A DNA stretch of 64,000 nucleotides, from positions 4,028,532 through 4,092,531 of the forward strand of contig NC_031783.1 in NCBI RefSeq assembly GCF_001522545.3, in the 5' to 3' direction. The notes below the pieces were generated by a model, which ran no database searches, was not told the DNA's origin, and saw only the letters and a list, made by a program, of their open reading frames with translations. Both the position numbers and the translations under genes were made by a program. Shown here piece after piece: positions 1-11,655 of this stretch (the stretch's first letter is position 1; each line of letters starts with the position of its first letter). The DNA comes from Parus major. Its lineage: Eukaryota; Chordata; Aves; Passeriformes; Paridae.

Positions 1-181
1 CCCTGGCACAGGCTGGCCAGAGATGCTGTGGATGCCTCATCCCTGGAAGACTTCAAGGTCAGGCTGATGGAGCTCTGGCAAACCTCTTTTAGTGGAAGGT
101 GTTCCTATCCAGGGCAGGAGCATTGAAACTGGGTGATCTTGAAGGTCTCTTCCAAACCAAATCATGCTATGATTCTATGAA
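1..181 (+). mobile_element. CR1 LINE, 3'-terminal fragment (cut by window edge)
   Basis: The sequence follows the 3' untranslated end of avian CR1 retrotransposons: 'ccctggcacaggctggccag', then 'tcatccctggaagacttcaa', 'agtggaaggtgttcct', 'tgatcttgaaggtctcttcc', ending in the terminal 'tgctatgattctatga' repeat. CR1 elements are usually 5'-truncated on insertion and end in short attctatg-type repeats rather than poly-A, as here. The left part lies outside the window. Divergence from the common avian 3' end is visible, so the copy is not recent. It carries no coding capacity inside the window. Confidence 0.9.
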
Positions 182-3100
182 CTAAACCATCCCTTTTATT
201 TACATAAAAAACTTAATTCAGAGGAAAAAATGTATAAAAAGCATGGTTATTGGAAAAGTATGCATCCCAACAGGTAGGTAGGGGTGGTGTTCCAGGTGCT
301 AGCTGAAATGTCATTTTGCAAAATGGCCATAATTTTTATCACAGAATGAAGATTCTTCATTTTTTTTTTATTTTTTTAATGCAAGGGCTTGCCTGAAATA
401 CTTTCTAATCTTCCTCTCACCTACCTGGAATTGAAATGGGATTTCACATCTGTCCCTTCAAGTGTCAGTAGATGCCCCTCAATAGATGTGGCAAATTACT
501 CTTGCAGTTTTGACAAATGGAAACTCAATCAGGAGCTTCTAATTAAGTTTTGTACACAGTGAAGGAATTCCAGGGTGCTGCTCTATGTGGAGAACTTCAT
601 TTTCAAGATGTTTCCAGAAACCCACTGGGCATGGGGAGAGTGGTGGGGGAGGGAACTGTGGGTTTATTTTATTTTTTTATCTCCTATAATATCTGTTGCT
701 AAGTTTGGTGGGGTGTGTCTCTTGGGAAGTGCTCATTTTAAAGAAACATTTGTGTTTGTGTGACCAAACAAGCCAGGCAGGTGTCTCCAGAAGCCTGTGT
801 GAAAATGGAGCATTCCTAGGCTTTTTTTCTGACATGCCATGCAGACATGAATTTTCCTGGGTGAGAAAAGCAGGATTAGAATTTCTGCTGGGGTAGATCA
901 GTTTATTGACTGCTGCTGAGAGTGTTAGCCTTGGCTTTGCTGTGAAATTAATGCATCATGCAGTGAATCTGCATTTTCTGTCAGTGTATTCTTGTATATT
1001 TTGCTCAAGAATGGTTTTAAGTGTTTGTTCACATTAAAATGGTACAAGTCCTGTGTGCCCATTTCCAAGAGAAAATGAACTTTGCAACTGCTTTATAAAA
1101 ACTCCAAGGGAAAGCTATTTTGAGCTTTATTAAGGAAGCTGAGTTACAGCAGGCAGCATCTGATCTGTGAGTGATGGGCACTGGTTACTCTCAGAGCTTC
1201 ACAAGGAGTTAGGGCTGGGGAGCACAAAACATTCCAGTGTTTTCTTCTTGGGATCCAAAAGGGCTAATTAGGGTTGAAGAGTTGAGGAAAAATCAGGAAA
1301 TTTAGCTCTTTGACCATGAATGGCCAAACAGATCAGTGGAAAAACACAAATACTGTTAGGCAGTGGTACCAGATCACACAAACAGCAAAGAAAGGAGGCT
1401 GTGAAGAAGACCTATCAATAGGGAAAAAAAATGAGGTAATTATAAAAACCTTTGAAAATAATTTCTGTAGGAGTCCACTACTCCCAGTTGTCTCATTAAT
1501 TACCCTGAAATCTGACAGTTCTGTAGAAGCAGCTGTGTAGTGCTTTTCTGTCGGTGCAAGGCAAGGGAGATGTTCCAATAATAGCATTTATAATCCAGAT
1601 GTGCAAGAGTCAGGTCTTATGAACCTCTTGTACAGTTCATGTTTGTTGAGCAGCTCAAATTCAAACTTGCAAAGGAGTATTAAATTTCTTCTTTTTACTT
1701 GTTCCTGGTGTTCAGCCACATGTATTTGTTGCTTTAGCTCTTTATTAAATAGTACCAGATGTTTTATTTCTTCTGGTTGGGAGTAAATTATTATTGAAAA
1801 ACTTGTGTGAGAGAAGGTAAGATGCTCTCAGTCAAAGAGTTTGAGTTCAGTTTTTGGTGTCTGATCCCCTAATCTTGCACTGCAGGAGAATTGACAACTT
1901 CTGAGGTCTTAGAAGGAGACTACTTATACTTTGCCTTAATTCTTGCAGCAAGAAAAATCTTACTAATATCTACCTAATAACTTGAGTATTCACTTAAAGC
2001 ACTGATTTCAGTAAAAACAGGAATAATCCTCTTCTGTTGTCCTTCTCTGCCCAAATTCATCCCAATCCTTTGCTGGTCCCTTCCAAGGGCACTGCCACAG
2101 GTTGATTAAAACCTAAATGAAGGTGAGATTTAAAAGGCCATTCTTTATTTGCTTTGTATATCAAATGGAATTGACAAAAAGTAAAAAAGTGGGTGGCAGG
2201 AAAGGCTCTTGCCATCTGGCACTGATGCAGCAGTGCTCTGGTTTTCTGATCTCAGGTGTTTTCTCTGCTCTTCTGTTATTCTGAGCAGTAGCATGATCCC
2301 CCAGCTTTACATAGTCCTGAGGAAGTTGTGAGAGACATCATTAGAAATCAAGTATTCCCACGAATTCAGTGCCCACTGTGACTCCTGAAGAAGACATAGG
2401 ACTGGAATGTGTAATGAATAAGTAAAATCTTTTTAATAGGTCTTAGGGGAGGGGAGATGAGTAAACATATGATGTGATTCTTTCAGGTGAGAGCTATTTA
2501 CTGTTACCAGGAAGAATTCTTGAAGCTTAATCCAGGGAATTTTGTTCTTCCAAATGAATTCTCCTGTGTGCCCAGCTCTTTACACAGAGGTGCCTGCAGA
2601 GAACCAGAGCAGCAATCCCACTGACATTGATCTGGCTTCAGTCACAGACGCTCAGGCTGGGGCAGAAGAGATGTGACCCATCTCAGGGAAAGCCAGGTTT
2701 TAGCTTGGCCTGGATAGGCCAAGTGTAAGGCCCCACACTGAGTTTAGGAGTGGTGATGAGTTGCTGAACATGGGATTGGGTGTGTCTCCAAATATGTGTG
2801 TTAGCAAATATCTATGGAACTGAATTGACTTCAGACATTAAGTAGCAATGAAATTGAAAAAGCTTTTCTAACTTTCTGCCATTCAGATTTGGAGGTGAGC
2901 TTCCTATCAGCTGAGCTTTCTAATGCTTTCAGCCAAATCCTGTCTGCCTTAGATTCTCCGTGCTTGTAGCTCTTGGCTAAACTTTACTACTTAAACTATT
3001 GCCAGTCTTGAGTAGAGCTGAGTTCTGGTTTACATTACATCTAATGCTTTCAAGTCCTGGTATTTTATCTCTTGAAAATATGAAACTTGTCAGTAGTGAA

Positions 3101-6100
3101 CAGAAATTCCCTCTGATCCCTTTAAAGACCTATAGGGTCTTTATTGTTTCGGGGTTTGAACTGGTTGTTTCTCCAAGGCACCCTGCTCACTTAGGATATC
3201 TACCCTCTGCTGGTTTCTGCAATCAAACTGTAGCACTTGGCATGGTAGGGTGCTTGAATGATGTATTTATACAGGCAGGAGGCAGGGTTTAATACCATCT
3301 CATGATTCACTGTGCAGTCCTATTAATATGAACTTGACTCGGGGGAATAAGTAGCTGTTACTTGTCAGCAAATCCTGAGTGTATTAAGGGGGTGAAGTTG
3401 TATTGAAAGATCCTCACAGTGATACTCTGCTGTTCCCAAGGGAAGCAAATGAAAACTGTACTTTGATGAATAATGAATGTGCTAATTGGGGTCAAGAAGA
3501 AGTCATAGCTTCCTGTGATACAGTAGAGTAGCCTGACTACAACAATAAAGAAAAGTCTGTTTGACCAGATTTGGCAATAAAAATATGTGACTGTTGTTTC
3601 TGTCATCACCACCCTACTAAAGCCTGGGATGTGATGGTGACAAGCAGGTGGTTTATCTGTTTTCTGACACAGAGCTGTATTCCTGAGATGCTCCTTGAGG
3701 TATTGGTTGGTGCCCATGAGAATATGGCCATGAACTGATCCTGAGACTGGTTGAGTGCTCAGATACTGCCCCAAATCCTGTGTGGAATGGATGAAGATGG
3801 CTTGGGATCACTAGGATTTATGGAGAGTGGATATTGGTTAGAGTCACTCTGTTCCTGATTTACAAGAAAAAATGTTTTGTTGGTGCTAGGCCATATTTGC
3901 AAATGAATATACCCTAAGGGGAAGATTATAGCCTGTCCTTACCTGCTGAATAAAATACATATTTCCTGGTCCTGTATTTGGCACACAAAGGAGAAGAATA
4001 AATGAAAGAGATTATGGAAGATACATGCAAGAATGATTCTAATACATATTTTGTGAAATACATATACATACAACCTGCAACTTTATTAAAGATGTATGTG
4101 ATACTGCTTATCTTTTGTGGAAGATGTACATAATTTTCAGTAGTTAGTCTGTGTAACTGCACAATATCAAACAGGCAGGAGATCTTGAAAGTGTTCTATG
4201 TTTGATACAAAATTTTCTAAGCTGCTTAATTTCTCATGGATTGGAGACTAATCTCAGCTGGTTTAGAAAATGCAGATAATCTCAAGAGCAGAGTAGTGAA
4301 AGATATGTGAAGTAGCCTGGAGATGGGAGGGAGGGAGTTCTCAAAGAGGCCAACAGGGAAAATCCAAGTGATTTGGTACAGCTATCCAGCTGATAAGAGT
4401 TATGTAATAAAAGCCAGCATGGAACTCTGCAAGAGAAGGAAAACAATGCAATGCTCACTAAGGCAGAAGAAACAAAGTGCAGAACTTTGTAACACATCTT
4501 CAGTGCTGTGAATAAGTTGTGATGTCTGCATGTCAAAATCAACTCTTGCTACTTAAAGCAACAGGATTTTCCTGCAGTTTTGCAGCTAACTTTTCTGAGT
4601 GATCCAGGCCAATTGGAGGCACATAGAGAAGCTTCCTTCACAAACAGACATGTGCAGGCCGATGGAGCTGTGTTCCACTACTTTTTGTAGCTTTAGGAGA
4701 CTCTTTTCTGTGTGGCACCTCGCAGTCCAGTGTCAGCCTTCTTCCTAGTGCAGGGCACAGCACATGAAATAACTGAAGTTTTCAGGTTCATCCTGCTTTA
4801 ATTTTGACACAAATGCTGTGATAATAATGTGATTGTGATCCAGAATCTTTCTAACTGGTATGATAATGTAGCTTAGTTCAAAGACACCTATCTGATTGGT
4901 TTTTTTTCAGAGAGTAGATGTTCACAGACTGTCCTCAGCTCTTGTGCCTTGATATGTAGAGCAGATGACAGGTCCTTGGTAGCCCAAGGGAAGTCCAGGC
5001 ACAGAGGGATCCCTTAACTCCAGTTTTAACCTGCTGCTTCTCTCTGGCATGCATTTATCACCTGTGGAAGTGAATGTGTCTTGTGACTCACTGAAGGGTA
5101 AATCACTCTCCCTGCCTGTCAGGGGACAAATACTTATCTTTTAGTAATCCAGTCTGAGGGAGTGAGGGGTTCCAAGATGTAGAGCAGGGCAAGCCCTGCC
5201 TTTCAGAGTTCTGGAAAAAGTGAAGTTATTCAGATATGTATCTTTTAAATGTGTGTGTGTTCTTTTATATTGCTGTCATCTCCTTGTACCAGATGCAGTT
5301 TTCTTCAAAGGAATTTACAATCAGAAATGGATACAAATTCAAGTTGACCTGCAGAGGAACAGGGATATTGGTCACTGGGCAGTCAGTTCATCCCCCAGTC
5401 AATGTTTTTGTGTGGCATTCTGCAAAGAGGAGGTTTTAAGGGCTGGAAAAGAATGTTCATAGATGTTTAGAGAGAGTCTTACCTGGTAGCAGGCAATTTC
5501 AGGAGAGCATCAACACCATTTGGAGTTTGGTTAGGAGGTGAAGGTGTGCAATATTCAAGGCAAGACAAAGAGGATTTTCATCTTTGAGATGTTGACAGTA
5601 GCAGCTTGGGTAGGAATAGGCTGAACTGAGCCTTTGAAGAGGATGGCAAGTGTAAAGGTAATAAAAGGATGTGTTTTGGGGCAGTGCAGGTGGAGAAAGA
5701 AGGGTCTTTATGGGAGCATTCCAAAAGAAATGCAAAGTTAACACTCCATTCTTTAGCCAGTGAGCTACCACAGCAGCCCATGGCTCAGACAATAAGAAAG
5801 GGAATTTAAACCAGACAGAAAGGATTTGCTGTGTACTCAGAAACCAACATTTACTGAAACACTGCACTTCAAGTGTTGGGAGGCCAATTGGTCTATAGGG
5901 CAACAGCCTTAATTTCTCCAGGGCTACAAATAATTTCACAAACATGTCTCCCAAGTTTTTGTTTCTGTCTGAAGCTCTTGCATTTGGCAGGACTGTAGTT
6001 ATTTATCTTTCAAATCTCCAAACTTACTATGATTGTATATTTAGAAGAAAAAGGCTAAAATTTGATCTTCAGTGGAACTGAAGCATGGTTTTCTGACTGA

Positions 6101-9100
6101 AGGATCAGCTGGGTTCATCTTGACCTGTTGCTAGTTTTTCTTGTGCTCTCAAGAGATAATGTAATTGTTAGACACTAATGTCATTTTAAATGGAAACCTT
6201 AAGTTCAGAAGAAAAATGTGTTAATTCTAAATATGCTGTATCCCACATGCTTGAAAAGGTGGTTTCTCCCAGTTTTAAACAGTTTCTATATCCTTGTCCT
6301 GTTCTCTTCTGGTCTGAACTGAGCTGCTTAATAAACTCCACTGTGATGACACCTGCTGTGCTGGTTATCAGTATGAGACCATGAGATACCTTTGATTTGT
6401 GTGGGTGACGTTTTCTGCTTCAGGAGTCAGTAAAATACCCGTGCTGTGTTTTGGCTCTGCTGTTCAGGGTGGGAGGAGCTGGCTGGGGAATTGGTACCTG
6501 GCATGAGCAGCTCCTCGTGTTCTTCATGTGCAGCACAGGGGCGAGCCTGGGTGGTGCTCCTGGTGCTCTTGAACAGCCTTTGGCCCTAAATGGCTTTTGC
6601 AGAAAGGTGAAAATAGTCTTGGGAAGACAAGCAGTTATAACAGTGTCAGCAGCTGTGCTGGGAAGGTGGGGGAAGATGTGCTGGACAGCTTTTCCTGCCT
6701 ATCAATATTTCCTTTAATGCCAGATCACCTCAGGCGATGCTGATCAGCAGCAGCTCACGTTCTCTTCCCAAGCATGTCTGGTGCTGGTGTCTGGTAATCC
6801 TTTTTTAGAGATAGCAATCTAAAGTTGCTGTGGGTGAGGGAAATTATCAGGAGACTCAGAAACCAATTTGTCCTTTCAGCTTTGGGGTTTCCTGTACCAG
6901 AAAACCACTGAGAAACCTAAAGAGAAAATGGAGAGTATTTGAACAATAGGAAAGGTAGTCAGAAATGGGAGACTTGAACTTAAAAGGTTCAAATATGACA
7001 TAGCATAAGTTCTGAAGAAGGTGCCAAAGTGGTACCTGAATTATTTATGATCTGAGAGACAGGAAAGTTAGGCCAGTGTAGGAAGGAAGAGGAAATTATT
7101 TGAACTTCATTGAAATTGTGCAGCATTTGGAAAGAACTATTGTTTGTGGTATTTTGATCTAGATACCGGCATTAAGAAGAATTAATTATTTGGCAGAAAG
7201 ATGGTCTAAATAGATTACTTCAGTGAGAATCTGATTAGAGCATACATCATTGATTGGCTGATGACTGCATTGCAGGGATCTGCCTTTTCCAGGCATTGTG
7301 GCCCCAGGCAAGCTGCTTAAGTTTCCTTTTTTTTTCCCCCACCTTGTACCACAGCAAAACTTTGGCATCTGCTTTTGCCTGGGGAAGTGGTTTAATCATT
7401 GTCTAATGTGCCATTTACATCTTAGATGCAGGTGGGATCAAAACTCTGATCTTTCTTGCGCCAGTTTCCTCTTTCTTGTTCTGCCTGGATGTGTAGCCCA
7501 GTTTTCAGGCATATTTCTAGTTTTATTTCTGTATCTGTTCATCCATCCTGTACAGCAGTCTCCATTTCCTTCCTATTTAAACAACTTTTTCACAAGCCTT
7601 CAAAGAAACTGCTATTAGAACACTCCTGTCAGCAGCTTCAGTACTGTGCTTAAACACAAGATTGTGGTATTAGATTGCTGGGCCTGAAATAGTTAAGAAT
7701 TTTCTGACCTTTGACTCCTACCCTACCTTGCTTAACCTGTGCTCTTCACCTTTAAAAGCAGCTTTTCATTAATAAAACCTGCCTTCTTGAAAAACTCTGC
7801 ATAGCAGAAACAAATAAGCTTGTGCATTTTGTGTGTATGTGTTTTACATATAAAGCTAGTGTTCATGTGTTTTTCTAATTCTTTCTTCCTCTCTCATTGC
7901 TGAGATCAATTTTTACTTTCAGAAAATCCATGCAAATTTTTATTGAAAGAAACCAAAGCCAGCTAGGGTTTGGGAAGAGTAACATACCCTCTATGAGCAC
8001 ACTGAAAACGGCTTAACATGTCATTTTTTATTTTTCTTAACAGCATCATAATTTTCTAGAATGTAATGGAAATAAAAGCTGTGTAGTTGTTTAAAATAGA
8101 TGATCTCCCCTTTCCACCCACACACAGAGTTAATTTTTTGCAGGGAGGAGGAACCCTGCAGCAGGCAGGAATTGGGTGCTGTCACCACCAGGGACATCAG
8201 ATGTGCTTGATGTGCTTGTCCCGACCATTCTGGCTTTGTCCTCCCACAAGTGTTGAGGTTCATGCTTGACCTTAATCATGCTGAATCCTGCTGAAGTGAA
8301 ACAGCTCTCAGCTTTATCAATACTCATCTGGCTCATTCCCTCAGTCCTCTTTCTGGTCAAATTTCACGTATTCAACATATTCCAGCAGAGCAGGAGTGGC
8401 CATTGATACTAATGGCAAACTGTAAAACTCAAGTGAAATTCCCTTTTTGTGTGGCTGGGAGGGAGAAGAAATGTGTTGGTCTGAAGTGGTGGAGCTGATG
8501 TAGAGGCACTGGCCGAAGTTCTGAGCTTGGCACAGGGCAGAGATGGAGCAAAGCTCTGTTGTGCTCCCATGGCTTTGATTCACAGAGGTTTGTGTGAGCT
8601 CAGGTAGCTCAGGACACCACCACAGGGCCCAGTTTGGATCTGGGCTGCCCCACACCCTGACATTCAGGAGCATGTTGTTACAGTGAGGCAGGCAAAGTGT
8701 CCTTGCATTCAAACAGGTAACTGCAGTTCATCTGAAATGTTTGTTTGTGTAGATTGCTCTCTGCAATGTAGAAAACAGCAATTCTCCTAGGACATTTGAT
8801 GTTTCCATTATTCTGGGATGTTTTCAGTGCTTGCAAAGGGCTGGAAGTGTCCTCCTGGAAGTTGCTGAGTTCACACTTGCACCATGCTTTGCATCATAAT
8901 TGTCTGTTGGCTGTTCTAGACCCTCTCTAGACCAAAATACTTCAAAGAGAACCCCCGAACTTGAAAAAATATGTTCAGCCTAAATTTATTCATAACTGGG
9001 TTTTTCTTGATTTTTAAAGTGTCAGGATCGTCCTTAGCTTGAACAGTCTCTTCCTCCTACTGTTTTCTTCCTTATTCACAGATTGCTTTGCTGGGATAAA

Positions 9101-9404
9101 CAAATCAAATTTAGGTTTCTGCAACATAGTTGTTCCTTTCCCCTGAACACCAAAAGGAATTTCTCTACAATGGTGGTATTTTAATTTGACCTTTTTATTT
9201 TTCTGTTTCATGTGGATGAAGGCAACTGTATTCTATTAGAAGTACCTCTAAGACATCAAGAAATAATTGAGAATTAAAATTAAGAAATAGTACTAATTTT
9301 CATTTTCCTATTTACATCTCACTAGCATCTGAAATTCTTTAAACAGATGCAATGAGATCTTGCTTTTCTTCCTCTTGAGTTTAGCTCTCAAGTTTCTGTT
9401 ATTA
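182..9404. other. Non-coding stretch, no recognisable gene
   Basis: This is AT-rich unique-looking DNA. The longest frames (for example 138 codons at 3358-3774 minus and 151 codons at 5499-5954 minus) have no recognisable domain, no splice-site framing and a composition expected from chance. Slightly more GC-rich patches occur near 6.45-6.75 kb and 8.45-8.70 kb without identifiable content. It lies upstream of the RBFOX-type exon on the same strand, so it may be intron or 5' flank of that gene (inference). Confidence 0.5.
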
Positions 9405-9650
9405 GGAGGAGCATGATCTTGCATTTTGTCTTATTGAAATCCATCCCATTTCTATTAATGCAGCCCATAAGATGTAGCAGTTCTTTCTATGTAATATCCT
9501 TATCCTCTCCAGCCTCGATAGTACCTTCCAACTTTGTGTCATCAGGAAATTTCATCAGCAGGTTGCCTTGTGCCAAAATAATTAAAGAAAATATTCAAAA
9601 AAAATCTATCCCAAAATAGATCACAGAAAAGCTTCCCTTGAGCCTGCTCT
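9405..9650 (-). mobile_element. Ancient CR1-like LINE fragment, antisense
   Basis: Read on the minus strand, the segment carries a worn version of the CR1/L3 reverse-transcriptase 3' region: a 'ctgatgacacaaagttggaa' block, then 'ggctggagaggataag', then 'ttcaataagacaaaatgcaa' and 'gatcatg'. This order (the 'gatgacac.aagttggg' block, the 'gacaggctggag' block, then the 'aatgcaaggtcctgcac' block) is characteristic of CR1-group LINEs. Divergence is high, so this is an old copy. The ends are approximate. I recognise it from family pattern only, without alignment. Confidence 0.65.
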
Positions 9651-10394
9651 TTCCTGTACGAATCTTCCTCCTCAGGTTTTCTAACATCTTATCAAATATA
9701 TACATGCTGAAACAAAAAACCTGCCAGGTATTTTACAGAGCAATTTAACAGTCTGTATTTATGTCAGTTGTCCCACTGGAGTCATTTGAGTAAAGCTTGC
9801 AGAATCCATTTTATAATCTCCATTTCTGGGTGAAAGAAATCTGCTTTCCTTTCAACTGCAGCTTACTCTGCTGGATGAAGCAAATAAGCAATAGTCAAAA
9901 TGAACTTTTTTATTTTAGGAATTATGTATTTTTAAGTGAGGTGTGGCTGCAACTTGCTTTCTTATATATACCTTTTGTTTATGTATTTCTCTGTGAGTGA
10001 CTGATTCTGTATTGGAATTAATGACAATCTTTTGAAAAAAATCCATGATGTGTCAGCTTGCTTAATAATTAATCTGCAGAGTTTCTCTTCCTTGGTAAGA
10101 ACAGACCAAGAAATGGGATTTATAGCTAAGCGTGGTCAGATAAGCAGTGAGAAGAGCATCATCCCCAAGAGAAAAGTGCAGCAGTTCTGAAACAGGAGAT
10201 GGAGTGGGGTAAACATCACTTCATCATGTGACAATTGCTGGCCTCACTGGCAGCTCCTGCAGGGAGCATCACTGAGGGTCACAATTCCACATCTAAAGTT
10301 AGCAGTGGGGTGAGGCTGGCAGTGGGGAGGGCCAGCAGGCAGCTGCTCGGGGAGATTGCTAAATCCTGCAGCAGTGATACACCAGAATCAATTA

Positions 10395-10450
10395 CCGAAA
10401 ACCTTCCGCGATGGCCAAAATGTGACATTAAATAATTGAGTATCGCATCA
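10395..10450. other. CpG-retaining patch, possible conserved non-coding element
   Basis: Within an otherwise AT-rich, CpG-poor region, this stretch keeps several CpGs ('attaccgaaaaccttccgcg' and 'gagtatcgcatc') close to homeodomain-like 'aaataatt'. It lies about 1.1 kb upstream of the RBFOX-type exon. Retained CpGs can mark constraint or an unmethylated regulatory site, but nothing in the sequence proves function. Confidence 0.2.
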
Positions 10451-11095
10451 AATCTTGTCTGCAATTAGTTATCTGGAAAAGTAATTATGCAACAAAATCA
10501 AGTAGCTGAAATTAGTGGTGTGAAGCATCCTGAAGACTGTAGGAGATTTTTGGTTTTTTTTATTTCACTTGTAACATGAAGTTGTAAGTACCTAACTAAT
10601 TCTTTATTGAAATAAAAAAGTCTTGCTCAATTGTAATTCTTGTCATTAGTTACATCTGCAGTAGAAGATACATAGCACATAAAACAGGTGTTAATGACTA
10701 AGTTGGTTTTGTCTAAAGTAAAAATGAGCTGCAGAAGAGAATGTCTTGTAAGTAGTATGTTTAAAATCAAATCTGTTTTGATTTAGGGAGGAAACCAGCC
10801 TAAATTTCAGTCCTTTGTCTCTTACACCAGTAGTGTGAGTTGATTTGGAGAGCAGAGTTGAAATATTCTAATGGGAAAATGCGTTCTTTTAAGATAGTTA
10901 TGATCAATTTAACAACATAGATGTTGTGAAAGGTTAGAAAAGCCATTAAAACATAATTTACACTAATAGAAGTCATTAGCTTGCATTAGCTAGCTCACAC
11001 ATTCAAAACAAACAAGAATATAATGAATCAAAACAGAATGTACCCAGTGTAACAGACTGAAGTGTAAACGCTCACGTGAACATTGTTTAACAGGT

Positions 11096-11103
11096 TATAA
11101 ATA
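11096..11103 (+). promoter_or_regulatory. TATA-like box upstream of the RBFOX-type exon (weak)
   Basis: TATAAATA lies about 470 bp upstream of the start codon, with an E-box CACGTG at 11073-11078. If it were a core promoter, transcription would start near 11125-11135 and run into the exon. The strong splice acceptor at 11434 argues that the exon is normally reached by splicing instead, so this is only a possible alternative promoter. Confidence 0.15.
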
Positions 11104-11404
11104 CAGGGAAATGTCTAATTATGCAATCATGGTAAACCTGATTATTTTGAAAATGGCTTCTGATAGTAACTGTTTTCATGTATATGCCAGAACTGATAGG
11201 AAAAATTATTTCTAATCACTAGATCTGTGCAGAATTTGATCTCTATGTGTTTAGTACTTAAAAATCTGAACTGATAAAGAGTAGTTGGCTAGTCATGTTA
11301 CTTAAGCTGCTCCCAAAATAGCACCTTCCTTTTTGGGTAGAGTTAGGTTTGCAGCTGTTGTCTCTATCTGTTGTCTCTGAAGAAAATTTTAACATTAAGT
11401 GTTG

Positions 11405-11434
11405 CTGACGTCAATTTTTTTCTTTTTTTTACAG
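11405..11434 (+). promoter_or_regulatory. Splice acceptor: branch point, polypyrimidine tract and AG
   Basis: CTGAC at 11405-11409 fits the vertebrate branch-point consensus, with the branch A at 11408, 26 nt before the AG. It is followed by an almost pure T tract (11415-11430, with one C) and ACAG at 11431-11434. The arrangement is close to ideal for a 3' splice site and defines the likely exon start at 11435. The same bases also form a perfect CRE-type palindrome TGACGTCA at 11406-11413. Confidence 0.75.
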
Positions 11435-11437
11435 CTG

Positions 11438-11476
11438 ATGTGGGCTTTGCCCCTGACAGAAGTTATTTGGTTCTAG
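11438..11476 (+). other. Upstream ORF 1 in RBFOX-type exon (12 codons)
   Basis: ATG at 11438, three bases after the predicted acceptor, opens a 12-codon frame (MWALPLTEVIWF) stopped by TAG at 11474-11476. It would sit in the 5' UTR of the spliced transcript, about 90 nt ahead of the main start. Such short uORFs can dampen translation; no functional evidence is visible. Confidence 0.4.
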
Positions 11477-11527
11477 CTCTGAGTTTGGAAGAAGTTGGTA
11501 TATAGATTTTCCCCTAACTTTCAATTG

Positions 11528-11617
11528 ATGTGTTTAGCTTTAGTGGGAGTAATACTATCACTTAAACCATGTTGTCGTCTCAAGGAGTTTTGCTACATCC
11601 CTATGGAGTGCCAATGA
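11528..11617 (+). other. Upstream ORF 2, overlapping the RBFOX start codon
   Basis: ATG at 11528 opens a 29-codon frame, stopped by TGA at 11615-11617. It lies in a different frame (+2) and runs through the RBFOX ATG at 11569. Ribosomes using it would bypass the main start, so it could act as a translational brake. The uORF ATG context (ttgATGt) is weaker than that of the main start (aaaccATGt), which would allow leaky scanning (inference). Confidence 0.4.
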
Positions 11618-11655
11618 TTCTGCCGGCAGCACCATACTTCGCTGGACTTGTTCAG
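11569..11655 (+). CDS. RBFOX1: RNA-binding protein fox-1 homologue, alternative N-terminus (partial, first coding exon)
   Basis: RBFOX proteins are nuclear/cytoplasmic splicing regulators with one RRM that binds (U)GCAUG; RBFOX1 acts in neurons, heart and muscle. Only the N-terminal 29 codons are here, from ATG 11569 (context aaaccATGt) to CAG at 11655, phase 0. The peptide starts [16 protein letters not shown] and ends APYFAGLVQ. The known alternative RBFOX1 N-terminus starts [16 protein letters not shown] and ends APYLPGLIQ: the same length, 24 of 29 identical from memory, with changes at positions 3, 18, 24, 25 and 28. The terminal Q at a phase-0 junction is what is needed to join the common exon starting GNQE. 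The RRM and C-terminal region lie beyond the window. The start is chosen by homology and because 29 codons end exactly at the donor. The five changes leave open a paralogue (RBFOX2/RBFOX3) carrying an equivalent exon; membership of the RBFOX family is much surer than the exact symbol. Confidence 0.8.

Larger units (their letters stand above)
11435..11655 (+). other. RBFOX1: RBFOX-type exon: 5' UTR plus first coding segment
   Basis: The predicted exon is 221 nt: 134 nt of 5' UTR, then 87 nt of coding sequence. The left boundary is set by the acceptor at 11434 and the right boundary by CAG|GTAATG. The exon lies alone: no other RBFOX exon (the common 'GNQE...' exon, the RRM exons) is visible in the next 52 kb. 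This fits the very large introns of the 5' part of RBFOX1. An alternative is that transcription starts just upstream and the exon is a true first exon, in which case its 5' end would lie before 11435. The UTR carries two upstream ATGs, annotated separately. Confidence 0.7.

Noticed and set aside
3358..3774. 138-codon minus-strand frame
   Set aside because: No recognisable domain, no splice or promoter context, and a composition typical of AT-rich chance frames.
5499..5954. 151-codon minus-strand frame
   Set aside because: The longest uninterrupted frame without N, but with no recognisable motif; an overlapping frame is also open, as in chance open sequence.
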